A DNA stretch of 7,748 bases from Ohtaekwangia sp966211525 (GCA_966211525.1 CBIHOZ010000255.1:1-7748), one strand, 5' to 3'; shown: positions 1 to 6,256, counted from the stretch's first letter. The notes: generated by a model from the letters alone, not told the origin. Numbers and translations are program-made.

Positions 1-54
1 TTCTTACTTCTTACTTCTTACTTCTTACTTCTTACTTCTTACTTCTTACTTCTT
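1..54. repeat. Heptanucleotide tandem repeat (TTCTTAC)n at the 3' end of a gene
   Basis: Seven exact head-to-tail copies of TTCTTAC occupy 1-49, followed by a partial copy (TTCTT) at 50-54. The array reaches the left edge, so its true length is unknown. On the minus strand the unit reads GTAAGAA, and the first copy supplies the TAA stop (46-48) of the membrane regulator gene. Because the unit is 7 bp and contains TAA, successive copies place stop codons in all three minus-strand frames. The repeat seems to grow out of the lysine-rich AAG/AAA codons at the gene's end, which suggests slippage expansion (inference). There are no spacers, so it is not a CRISPR array. Confidence 0.95.
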
Positions 55-1473
55 TTTCTTCGGCAACCTGAACTTCAGCCTCACCTTCACCTTGTCCTTT
101 ACCACTTCATCATCACGCTTGGTAGCTGTCCACTTCGGACCAGCCTTAATAAGACGTATCACTTCTTCATCACAACCATACCCTATACCTTTCAGCACTT
201 TAAAGTCAGTAAGTTTACCGGAAGGTTCCACTGTAAACTGTATAGTTACTTTACCTTCTATTTCATTCTGAAGCGCGAGCTCCGGATATTTTATATTCTT
301 CTCGAGATACTGTTTATAGGCTACACGTCCGCCTTCCGGTGTTGCAAATTCTATTGTAGGCGGTTCTTTCTCGGTGAGGTTTTCCGCACCGTAGCCTACC
401 ACCACAACTTCACTAAGCTGCGATACATCCTGCTCCAGTTCTACATCCACTTTATCAGCGTTCGCATCAACTTCTTTACTTTGCATACCAATGAAGGAAA
501 AAACAAGCTCGGTATCTTTGGTACTCTCCGTGGTTAATTCATAGTTACCCTGCATGTCGGTTACAGTACCTACGTTACTGTCTTTTATCATTACGTTTAC
601 ACCGGGTAATCCAACCCCTTCTTCAGCAGATCGCACCTGCCCGCGAATAACACGTGTACCGGATATAAAGTCATCCATAGCGGGCTCTAACTTTATTGCA
701 TTACCTTGTACAACTGTATCCGCTATAGCAGACCTATACGCGAACGTTGCTTCTTCTTTTTTCAGTTCTGCATTTGCTTTACGTGACCGCATCGGTGTAG
801 CTGCCACGGGCTCACTTTCTTTCAACGCTTTGCTCACTTCGTTACCATCGTATTTATCAGCCTTTACTTCGTCTGATACTTGTTGCTCAGGTGCAGCAGA
901 TGCAACTTGGTCTACTTGTTCCGTTGTAACAGCTTCTTCCAGTGGCTGCGGTTTTACCACGGGAGATTCCGCAGTGTTGTCCTTTATACCAGGAGTAACT
1001 TTCTCTGGTATATTTTCCTCACTTTCACTTGCTTCCGATTGGTCAAGCGATTTCGGCTGCTCTGCCGGTATATCTGTATCTGAAGGTTGCTCAGGTTTAC
1101 GTTCTTCCGTTTTCTTTTCAGAGGGAACAACGATTTCCTTGTTTACCGCCAGGTCGTGCGATGAGTTATTACTTTGCAACAAACTATATATTACAAATCC
1201 CGATACAGCGAGTAAAGCAAGCCCGGCAGCAATACGCATTGGCCATGCCCACATCGGTACAACCTTCTCACGAGGCGATTGAATACGTTCCTTCAGCGAT
1301 GCCTGAAGTGCTTGAAAGTCATCCTCCAGCTCATCGGTCGGTATACTTGCAGCACCCTCCAGTGCCTCGGCCAGAAACGGGTCGCTCAATGCTTTCCGTT
1401 CCAGCGCGTGCATCTCGGCTGGTGTCAGTTCACCTTTCAGGTATCGCTCAATATCGTTTTGCAAATCAGCCAT
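46..1473 (-). CDS. Membrane anti-sigma-like protein with carboxypeptidase-like regulatory domain and TonB C-terminal domain
   Basis: A 475-residue one-pass membrane protein, probably a regulator of the sigma factor encoded just upstream. Residues 1-70 form a soluble, helical, charged head (D-I-E-R-Y-L-K-G-E-L near the start) like the cytoplasmic part of FecR/RskA-type anti-sigma factors, with no zinc-binding cysteines. Residues about 79-99 are one hydrophobic helix. Residues 100-265 are an acidic, Pro/Glu/Lys-rich linker. Residues 275-347 are a carboxypeptidase-like regulatory beta-sandwich (G-L-P-G-V-N-V, then L-V-F-S-F-I-G), followed by E-V-V-V-V-G-Y-G at 355-362. Residues 385-471 are a TonB C-terminal domain (Y-P-E-L-A at 396-400, I-E-G-K-V, G-C-D-E-E, P-K-W). 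The ATG overlaps the sigma gene's end by 8 nt, implying translational coupling. Domain calls are firm. The anti-sigma role rests on position and the head's character; energy-transducer TonB is the alternative name. Confidence 0.85.
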   Translation of the reverse strand: MADLQNDIERYLKGELTPAEMHALERKALSDPFLAEALEGAASIPTDELEDDFQALQASLKERIQSPREKVVPMWAWPMRIAAGLALLAVSGFVIYSLLQSNNSSHDLAVNKEIVVPSEKKTEERKPEQPSDTDIPAEQPKSLDQSEASESEENIPEKVTPGIKDNTAESPVVKPQPLEEAVTTEQVDQVASAAPEQQVSDEVKADKYDGNEVSKALKESEPVAATPMRSRKANAELKKEEATFAYRSAIADTVVQGNAIKLEPAMDDFISGTRVIRGQVRSAEEGVGLPGVNVMIKDSNVGTVTDMQGNYELTTESTKDTELVFSFIGMQSKEVDANADKVDVELEQDVSQLSEVVVVGYGAENLTEKEPPTIEFATPEGGRVAYKQYLEKNIKYPELALQNEIEGKVTIQFTVEPSGKLTDFKVLKGIGYGCDEEVIRLIKAGPKWTATKRDDEVVKDKVKVRLKFRLPKKKK

Positions 1474-2029
1474 GTTGATCCATGCAGATCTTCAAATTCC
1501 GTTTACCATTCTGTATATAGCTCTTCACTTTGTTATCGTCATAGCCCGTAAGCTGTACAATCTCTTTGTAGCACTTCTGCTGGAGGTAAAACAACTGAAC
1601 ACACTGTTTCTGTTCAACCACGAGCGTATCCATACAATTCTCCAATTTACTAAGATTTGCCTCCATTTCAGGCTCATCATCCAGATGTAAAACCGTATCG
1701 TTTTCCATAACGGAAGGCGAAATTTCTTCGAATCTTTTTCCTTTACCTGCCCGCAGCTGCATCAGGCAGTAATTTCGGGCCGTAACGTAAAGCCAGCTTT
1801 TGAAATGGGCGACCTCGTGTTCCTTTAGTGTAACCACGAGTTTTTCGAATATCTGCATCACGGCATCGCGACTTTCTTCTCTGTCTTTCAGGTACTTCAG
1901 ACACACACCGTATACCAGCGACATATAGCGGTCATATAGTTCTCCCAGCACAACAAGCTCACCATGACGCCTGTATTCCAGCAGGAGGTCGGCATCGGTT
2001 AATGACTTATGGACTTTGGAAGAAGACAT
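1466..2029 (-). CDS. ECF-like RNA polymerase sigma factor
   Basis: A 187-residue sigma-70 family protein with only regions 2 and 4, as in extracytoplasmic-function sigma factors. Region 2 spans about residues 20-93: E-L-Y-D-R-Y-M, then D-R-E-E-S-R-D-A-V-M-Q-I-F-E-K-L (core-binding 2.2), then F-K-S-W-L-Y-V-T-A-R-N-Y-C (2.3/2.4). Region 4 spans about 130-183, with a helix-turn-helix around C-Y-K-E-I-V-Q-L-T-G-Y-D-D-N-K-V-K-S-Y-I. The helix-turn-helix departs from the usual E-I-A...G-T-V-K-S form, so the promoter preference cannot be guessed. The gene overlaps the membrane anti-sigma-like gene by 8 nt and is divergent from the YfbK-type gene. The first in-frame ATG is used; the bases before it are A/T-rich with no Shine-Dalgarno sequence. 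It probably directs an envelope-linked regulon that may include its neighbours (inference). Confidence 0.9.
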   Translation of the reverse strand: MSSSKVHKSLTDADLLLEYRRHGELVVLGELYDRYMSLVYGVCLKYLKDREESRDAVMQIFEKLVVTLKEHEVAHFKSWLYVTARNYCLMQLRAGKGKRFEEISPSVMENDTVLHLDDEPEMEANLSKLENCMDTLVVEQKQCVQLFYLQQKCYKEIVQLTGYDDNKVKSYIQNGKRNLKICMDQHG

Positions 2030-2047
2030 GTTCGTTTGAAAAATAGA

Positions 2048-2080
2048 AAAAAAATTCCAACTGGCTTATGGAATCTTTTT
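2048..2080. promoter_or_regulatory. Near-palindrome in the divergent intergenic region (possible operator or leader hairpin)
   Basis: ATTCCA (2054-2059) and TGGAAT (2069-2074) are perfect inverted arms around a 9-nt centre. Beyond one mismatch (A2053/C2075) the symmetry continues as five A's (2048-2052) against five T's (2076-2080). It lies between the divergent sigma-factor and YfbK-type genes, so it could be a shared operator or form a hairpin in either leader. No convincing TTTG/TAnnTTTG promoter pair was found in the gap. On the minus strand TATATTTTG (around 2105-2113) resembles the -7 element but has one extra spacer base. Function is unproven. Confidence 0.45.
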
Positions 2081-2119
2081 ACAGGCCGCATCTCACATGC
2101 AAAACAAAATATACGGGTT

Positions 2120-3967
2120 ATGAAAAAATATATCTGGATAGTTGCTGTATTGATGATATTCAGTACAGGCTTTGTATCGCCGGAGTCGCGCGTCATTACC
2201 GGCAAGGTAACATATGCTAATGACGGAAGTCCGTTACCGGGAGTAACGGTTATACTGAAAGGAACCTCTACAGCAACCGTAACTGATCATGCCGGTGTAT
2301 ATAAAATTACCGTACCGGCTAAAGGCGGCACACTGGTATTTTCATTTATAGGATTGAAGTCTAAAGACATAAAAATCGGAACGGCCGGTACCCTCAACGT
2401 TGTGTTGGAGGACGATACAAAGTCGTTGAAAGAAGTTGTTGTGGTCGGTAACGGTGAACGCTCACGCGATCATAAATTATCTTATGCACCAGCACCTATT
2501 GTAGCAGACAACTTCGTTTATTATGACGCTGTACCGAGAGAGCCCTGGAACACCGAAGAGTACGATGCTATAAATGAGAATATATTTCACGATGCTATAC
2601 GCAATCCGCTCTCAACTTTTTCTATTGATGTTGATGCCGCATCCTATAGCAACGTCCGCAGATTCATCAACAATGGTAATCGCCCTCCTAAAGATGCGGT
2701 GCGCATTGAAGAGATGGTAAATTACTTTGATTACGATTATGAGCAACCGAAGAGCGATGATCCGTTTGCAGTAGTAACGGAGATATCGTCTGCTCCGTGG
2801 AATGCAAAACATAAACTGGTACATATAGGCTTGCAGGGAAAGAAGATACCTACTGAAAAATTACCGGCATCCAACCTCGTATTCCTCATTGATGTGTCAG
2901 GCTCCATGGATGAACCGAATAAACTTCCCTTGTTGAAGTCTTCTTTCAAAATGCTGGTAGAAGAACTTCGTCCGCAGGATCATGTTGCTATAGTAGTATA
3001 TGCAGGTGCAGCGGGACTTGTACTGGAACCTACGTCAGGATCAGAGAAAAAGAAAATCATTGAAGCGCTCGATCGTCTTGAAGCCGGAGGATCAACTGCC
3101 GGGGGTGCCGGTATAAATTTAGCGTATGCAACAGCACGCGAGTATTTCAAGAAAGAAGGCAACAACCGCGTTATACTGGCTACGGATGGTGACTTCAATA
3201 TAGGTGAATCAAGCAACGCTTCGATGGAACGGTTGATCGAAGCAAAACGCCAGGAAGGAATTTTTTTAACCGTATTAGGTTATGGTATGGGTAACTATAA
3301 AGATTCCAAAATGGAAACACTGGCCGATAAAGGCAATGGCAACTATGCCTATATCGACAACATTACCGAGGCACGTAAAGTATTGGTGAATGAATTTGGA
3401 GGAACACTCTTTACCATAGCGAAAGATGTAAAACTGCAGATCGAGTTTAACCCGGCACATGTAAAGGCGTATCGTCTTATCGGGTACGAAAACAGAATGC
3501 TGAAGAGTGAAGACTTCAACAACGATAAAAAAGATGCAGGCGAACTTGGCTCCGGACATACCGTGACTGCGTTGTATGAAATTATACCGGTAGGTGTTGA
3601 AAGTGAGTTCTTCAAAATAGATGAACTGAAATACCAGACAACGAAGATCGATCCGACTGCAAAAAAATCAGATGAATTGATGACGATCAAACTGCGCTAT
3701 AAAAAACCGAACGAAGATGTGAGCAAACTCATTGTACATCCTCTACAGGATAACAACATTGCACTTGGCAAAACATCCGACAACTTTCGCTGGTCAGCAT
3801 CTGTAGCCGCCTTCGGTATGTTGCTGAGAGAATCGAAGTACTGCAAGAATTATACGTACGACAATATAGTAGAACTTGCGCAAGGTGCACGCGGTACAGA
3901 TAAGGAAGGTTATCGCATCGAGTTCATCAACATGGTAAAATCATTTGGTATGGTGGCGAGTCGTTGA
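2120..3967 (+). CDS. YfbK-type von Willebrand factor A protein with N-terminal carboxypeptidase-like domain
   Basis: A 615-residue exported protein. The start at 2120 is chosen because the protein then opens with M-K-K and a hydrophobic stretch (residues 5-19), a good signal peptide. The in-frame ATG at 2009 would add 37 hydrophilic residues and overlap the divergent sigma gene. Residues 25-97 are a carboxypeptidase-like regulatory beta-sandwich ending in E-V-V-V-V-G (105-110). About 150-240 matches the YfbK N-terminal region (N-P-L-S-T-F-S-I-D-V-D near 162-172). About 252-430 is a VWA domain with an intact metal-ion-dependent adhesion site: D-V-S-G-S at 258-262, T326, and D356 in A-T-D-G-D. 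About 430-610 fits the DUF3520-type C-terminal domain of YfbK proteins. The family's biochemical role is poorly defined; a metal-dependent protein contact at the envelope is likely. No Shine-Dalgarno sequence. A terminator follows directly. Confidence 0.9.
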   Translation: MKKYIWIVAVLMIFSTGFVSPESRVITGKVTYANDGSPLPGVTVILKGTSTATVTDHAGVYKITVPAKGGTLVFSFIGLKSKDIKIGTAGTLNVVLEDDTKSLKEVVVVGNGERSRDHKLSYAPAPIVADNFVYYDAVPREPWNTEEYDAINENIFHDAIRNPLSTFSIDVDAASYSNVRRFINNGNRPPKDAVRIEEMVNYFDYDYEQPKSDDPFAVVTEISSAPWNAKHKLVHIGLQGKKIPTEKLPASNLVFLIDVSGSMDEPNKLPLLKSSFKMLVEELRPQDHVAIVVYAGAAGLVLEPTSGSEKKKIIEALDRLEAGGSTAGGAGINLAYATAREYFKKEGNNRVILATDGDFNIGESSNASMERLIEAKRQEGIFLTVLGYGMGNYKDSKMETLADKGNGNYAYIDNITEARKVLVNEFGGTLFTIAKDVKLQIEFNPAHVKAYRLIGYENRMLKSEDFNNDKKDAGELGSGHTVTALYEIIPVGVESEFFKIDELKYQTTKIDPTAKKSDELMTIKLRYKKPNEDVSKLIVHPLQDNNIALGKTSDNFRWSASVAAFGMLLRESKYCKNYTYDNIVELAQGARGTDKEGYRIEFINMVKSFGMVASR

Positions 3968-3988
3968 TTGAAAAAATATTTCTTTCTG

Positions 3989-4022
3989 AAAAAGGTGTCT
4001 TCTTTCCGGGGCACCTTTTTTT
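3989..4022 (+). terminator. Rho-independent terminator after the YfbK-type gene
   Basis: The arms AAAAAGGTGTC (3989-3999) and GGCACCTTTTT (4010-4020) pair over 11 bp with one T-G wobble around a 10-nt loop, followed by a T-run ending at 4022. It begins 22 nt after the TGA stop. The A-rich left arm would give a weaker T-run on the minus strand as well, but no minus-strand gene ends here. Confidence 0.88.
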
Positions 4023-4069
4023 ATTTACCTTTTATGTTGGTGGCAGAAAAGATATTGTTCATTCTTTTC

Positions 4070-4099
4070 TTTAGGGAGATAATTCCACATTTAACTTTG
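4070..4099 (+). promoter_or_regulatory. Bacteroidota-type promoter candidate for the sigma/anti-sigma/gmk operon
   Basis: TAACTTTG at 4092-4099 exactly fits the Bacteroidota -7 consensus TAnnTTTG. TTTA at 4070-4073 is a one-mismatch form of the -33 TTTG, with an 18-nt spacer. Transcription would begin near 4105, giving a leader of roughly 35 nt before the ATG at 4141. This suggests expression by the primary sigma factor. I looked for a SigR-like GGGAAT...GTT arrangement that would indicate autoregulation and did not find a good one. The rest of the 173-nt gap holds only the preceding terminator. Confidence 0.5.
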
Positions 4100-4140
4100 C
4101 CGTATAAAGGAATGTGAATTTTGCTTATTTTTAAGACCGC

Positions 4141-4734
4141 ATGGAATTAGAAGAGAACAGTCCAAAACAAAACTATACAGAAGCTGAAAAGCAAACTATC
4201 TTTCATGGAGAGTTTATGCCCCACATTAACTCCATGTATAACTTTGCTTACCGGCTTACGCTGGATGCCGATGACGCCAAAGATTTATTGCAGGATACTT
4301 ATCTGAAAGCCTATCGCTTCATTGAATCTTTTCAGAAAGGAACTAATGCTAAAGCATGGCTGTTTCGAATTTTAAAAAACAGCTTCATTAATGATTATCG
4401 AAAGAAGAGCAAAGAGCCTTCGAAAGTAGATTATCAGGAAGTAGAGAGCTATTACAATTCGGAGGAGGTTGACAGGCAAATAACACCCGATCTGCGTGTG
4501 GAGGCGCTTAAAGATATGATCGGTGATGAGATATCAAATGCCCTCAACGCTCTTGATGTTGATTTCAGAACAGTGATAATTTTATGTGACCTGGAAGGTT
4601 TTAAATATGAAGAGATGGCGAAGATTCTGGATATACCTATCGGAACAGTTCGTAGCCGGCTTCACCGGGCACGCAACCTGCTGAAAGAAAAACTTAGTGA
4701 GTACGCTAAACAAATGGGTTATAAAACCGCATAG
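4141..4734 (+). CDS. SigR-like ECF RNA polymerase sigma factor
   Basis: A 197-residue group-4 sigma factor. Region 2 covers about residues 24-88: M-Y-N-F-A-Y-R-L-T, D-A-K-D-L-L-Q-D-T-Y (2.2), then G-T-N-A-K-A-W-L-F-R-I-L-K-N-S-F-I-N-D-Y-R-K-K (68-89). That last stretch, continuing K-S-K-E-P, closely resembles actinobacterial SigR as I recall it. Region 4 covers about 128-183, with a canonical helix-turn-helix Y-E-E-M-A-K-I-L-D-I-P-I-G-T-V-R-S-R-L-H-R-A-R. The gene heads a tight operon: the anti-sigma ATG follows the TAG stop after only 3 nt, and gmk follows that. A Bacteroidota-type promoter candidate lies about 45 nt upstream. The class is certain. Assignment to the thiol-oxidative-stress SigR type is inferred from sequence resemblance plus the cysteine-rich partner. 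Confidence 0.93.
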   Translation: MELEENSPKQNYTEAEKQTIFHGEFMPHINSMYNFAYRLTLDADDAKDLLQDTYLKAYRFIESFQKGTNAKAWLFRILKNSFINDYRKKSKEPSKVDYQEVESYYNSEEVDRQITPDLRVEALKDMIGDEISNALNALDVDFRTVIILCDLEGFKYEEMAKILDIPIGTVRSRLHRARNLLKEKLSEYAKQMGYKTA

Positions 4735-4737
4735 ATC

Positions 4738-5010
4738 ATGAGCAACCCCGATCCGAGCAAGATGAAGCAAGATTGTCCAGAGAAGAACGAATGCCTCAAA
4801 ATGCTTCAACTCATTTTAGATGGTGAAGCAACTTCCGAACAAAAAGATCATTTCCTGAAAAATCATTTGGAGGAATGCATGCCCTGCTACAAGAATTATC
4901 ATTTGGAAGTAGCCATACGGCAACTCCTGAAAACGAAATGTTGCCAGGATGCTCCACAAGAATTAGTGGATGACATTAAAACCAAAGTGATTAATAATCT
5001 GGCGCGTTGA
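4738..5010 (+). CDS. Small zinc-binding, RsrA-like anti-sigma factor
   Basis: A 90-residue soluble protein with no membrane segment. It carries the ZAS (zinc-binding anti-sigma) signature H43-x3-C47-x2-C50 in H-L-E-E-C-M-P-C, with upstream C13 and C19 and a vicinal pair C68-C69. In actinobacterial RsrA, zinc is held by one N-terminal Cys and the H-x3-C-x2-C group, and disulfide formation frees SigR; RsrA also has a vicinal Cys pair about 17 residues after the motif, against 18 here. C19 is the best counterpart of the N-terminal zinc/trigger cysteine, since L-x3-L-D-G-E follows as in the family. It probably holds the upstream sigma factor inactive until oxidised (inferred). Its TGA shares a base with the gmk ATG (TGATG), so translation is likely coupled both ways. 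Confidence 0.85.
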   Translation: MSNPDPSKMKQDCPEKNECLKMLQLILDGEATSEQKDHFLKNHLEECMPCYKNYHLEVAIRQLLKTKCCQDAPQELVDDIKTKVINNLAR

Positions 5011-5579
5011 TGGCTGGTAAAGCAATTATTTTTTCAGCGCCATCAGGCTCCGGAAAAACAACGATCGTTAAACACCTGCTCACAGCAAATCCTGACCTCG
5101 GATTTTCAATCTCTGCATCCACACGTGATAAACGCGGACGCACGGAACAGCATGGTAAAGATTACTACTTTCTCACACCGGAAGAATTCAAACATCACAT
5201 CGATAATGATGATTTCATTGAGTGGGAAGAAGTATATGCCGGTAATTTTTATGGTACACTCAAGTCCGAGATTGAGCGCATCTGGAGCGAAGGAAAGAAT
5301 GTGATCTTCGATGTAGATGTTAAAGGCGGACTGAATCTCAAAAAATATTTTGGCGATAAGGCACTGGCTATATTTGTAAAGGTACCGTCCATCGAAGTAT
5401 TGAAAGAAAGGCTGAATGATCGCGGTACAGAAAGTCCAGAAAGTCTTTCACGCAGACTCTTCAAAGCTAATTTTGAAATGTCGTTCCAGGATCACTTTGA
5501 TATAGTATTGGTGAACGAGAACCTCGACAAGTCGCTCGCCGAAGCACAAAGTCTCTACAACGACTTTAAAAATAAATAG
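5010..5579 (+). CDS. gmk: Guanylate kinase
   Basis: A 189-residue enzyme, close to the usual bacterial size, catalysing ATP + GMP = ADP + GDP in the cytoplasm, an essential step towards GTP and dGTP. The P-loop is S-A-P-S-G-S-G-K-T-T (residues 9-18). The GMP-binding strand is S-I-S-A-S-T-R-D-K-R (33-42), giving S35, R39 and R42. Y-Y-F (52-54), E-W-E-E-V-Y (71-76), F-Y-G-T (80-83) and D-V-D-V-K-G-G (101-107) are also present. The lid has R138 and R148-R149 in S-R-R-L. The ATG at 5010 is preferred over the in-frame TTG at 5007 because TGATG is a standard coupling arrangement and the protein then begins M-A-G-K. It is the last gene of the sigma/anti-sigma operon, closed by a strong terminator. 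No key residue is missing. Confidence 0.97.
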   Translation: MAGKAIIFSAPSGSGKTTIVKHLLTANPDLGFSISASTRDKRGRTEQHGKDYYFLTPEEFKHHIDNDDFIEWEEVYAGNFYGTLKSEIERIWSEGKNVIFDVDVKGGLNLKKYFGDKALAIFVKVPSIEVLKERLNDRGTESPESLSRRLFKANFEMSFQDHFDIVLVNENLDKSLAEAQSLYNDFKNK

Positions 5580-5621
5580 CACGCACCCTATATTCGGATT
5601 CAGAAGTTTCAGGATATATAT

Positions 5622-5653
5622 AAAACTCTACATCTTTACTGTAGAGTTTTTTT
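5622..5653 (+). terminator. Rho-independent terminator after gmk
   Basis: A perfect 11-bp stem, AAAACTCTACA (5622-5632) with TGTAGAGTTTT (5640-5650), has a 7-nt loop and a seven-base T-run (5647-5653). It lies 43 nt after the gmk stop and only 12 nt before the nadD start codon. Confidence 0.92.
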
Positions 5654-5665
5654 ATTTGTAACCCC

Positions 5666-6241
5666 ATGAAAATAGGACTCTTCTTCGGTTCGTTCAATCC
5701 CATTCACATGGGGCACCTTATTATTGCCAACCTCATGGCAGAAACCACTGATCTTAAAAAAGTGTGGTTCGTAGTGTCACCTCAAAATCCACTGAAGCCC
5801 AGCAAGGGATTATTGCACGAGTTCGACCGCTACGATATGGTGCGCGCTGCCATCTTCAACAATTACAACCTCGAGGTATCCGATATAGAGTTTCATCTTC
5901 CCAAACCCAGCTATACCATTCACACGCTGGTACATTTGCATGAGAAGTTTCCTGACAAGGAATTCAGGATTATAATGGGCGAAGACAACCTGGCTTCGTT
6001 TACCCGGTGGAAAAATTACGAGCGCATATTGCAAGACTACGGACTTTACGTTTATCGCAGACCCAACGTGCAACTTTCAGAGCTCCATTCGCATCCTAAC
6101 GTTACGTTTGTAGAAGCACCCTTGCTAGATATTTCAGCTACTTTTATCCGGAACTGCATCAGAAATAAACAATCCGTGCGTTATCTTGTTCCCGATGTGG
6201 TAGAGGAGATGATTCGTGCAAAGGGCTTTTACCAGGATTAA
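5666..6241 (+). CDS. nadD: Nicotinate-nucleotide adenylyltransferase
   Basis: A 191-residue nucleotidyltransferase catalysing ATP + nicotinate mononucleotide = deamido-NAD + diphosphate, the penultimate step of NAD synthesis. The start is fixed by the N-terminal Rossmann strand M-K-I-G-L-F-F-G-S-F-N-P. The adenylyl-transfer motif is H14-M-G-H17. Further family marks are S-Y-T-I-H-T-L (82-88, substrate pocket), I-M-G-E-D-N-L...F...W (103-115) and the C-terminal I-S-A-T-F-I-R (156-162), a form of the I-S-S-T-x-I-R phosphate-binding motif. Length is normal and all signatures are intact. It follows gmk across a terminator and precedes the DUF5686 gene by 15 nt, with which it probably shares a transcript. 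No Shine-Dalgarno sequence; the leader between the terminator T-run and ATG is 12 nt. Confidence 0.96.
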   Translation: MKIGLFFGSFNPIHMGHLIIANLMAETTDLKKVWFVVSPQNPLKPSKGLLHEFDRYDMVRAAIFNNYNLEVSDIEFHLPKPSYTIHTLVHLHEKFPDKEFRIIMGEDNLASFTRWKNYERILQDYGLYVYRRPNVQLSELHSHPNVTFVEAPLLDISATFIRNCIRNKQSVRYLVPDVVEEMIRAKGFYQD

Positions 6242-6256
6242 CCTTTTTTACTATAC

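Noticed and set aside
1..54. CRISPR array
   Set aside because: The units are 7 bp, directly adjacent and without spacers, so this is a simple tandem repeat.
554..1282. Long plus-strand open frame of 242 codons antisense to the membrane regulator gene
   Set aside because: The translation is Ser/Ala/Thr/Phe-rich with no recognisable domain, and it lies entirely opposite a well-supported multi-domain protein. It is a reverse-frame shadow of a Glu/Lys/Pro-rich coding region.
2009..2119. In-frame N-terminal extension of the YfbK-type gene from ATG 2009
   Set aside because: It would overlap the divergent sigma-factor gene, is basic and hydrophilic, and would bury the clear signal peptide that starts at 2120.
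3349..3690. Minus-strand open frame of 113 codons inside the YfbK-type gene
   Set aside because: It is antisense to the conserved C-terminal part of the VWA protein and shows no domain or start context of its own.
4074..4113. SigR-type autoregulatory promoter (GGGAAT, about 18 nt, GTT) upstream of the sigma operon
   Set aside because: GGGAGA and GGAAT occur, but neither has a GTT-type partner at proper spacing. The TAACTTTG element is a better explanation.
5007..5009. TTG as the gmk start codon
   Set aside because: It is followed at once by an ATG that forms the common TGATG coupling with the upstream stop, and the ATG gives the expected N-terminus for guanylate kinases.
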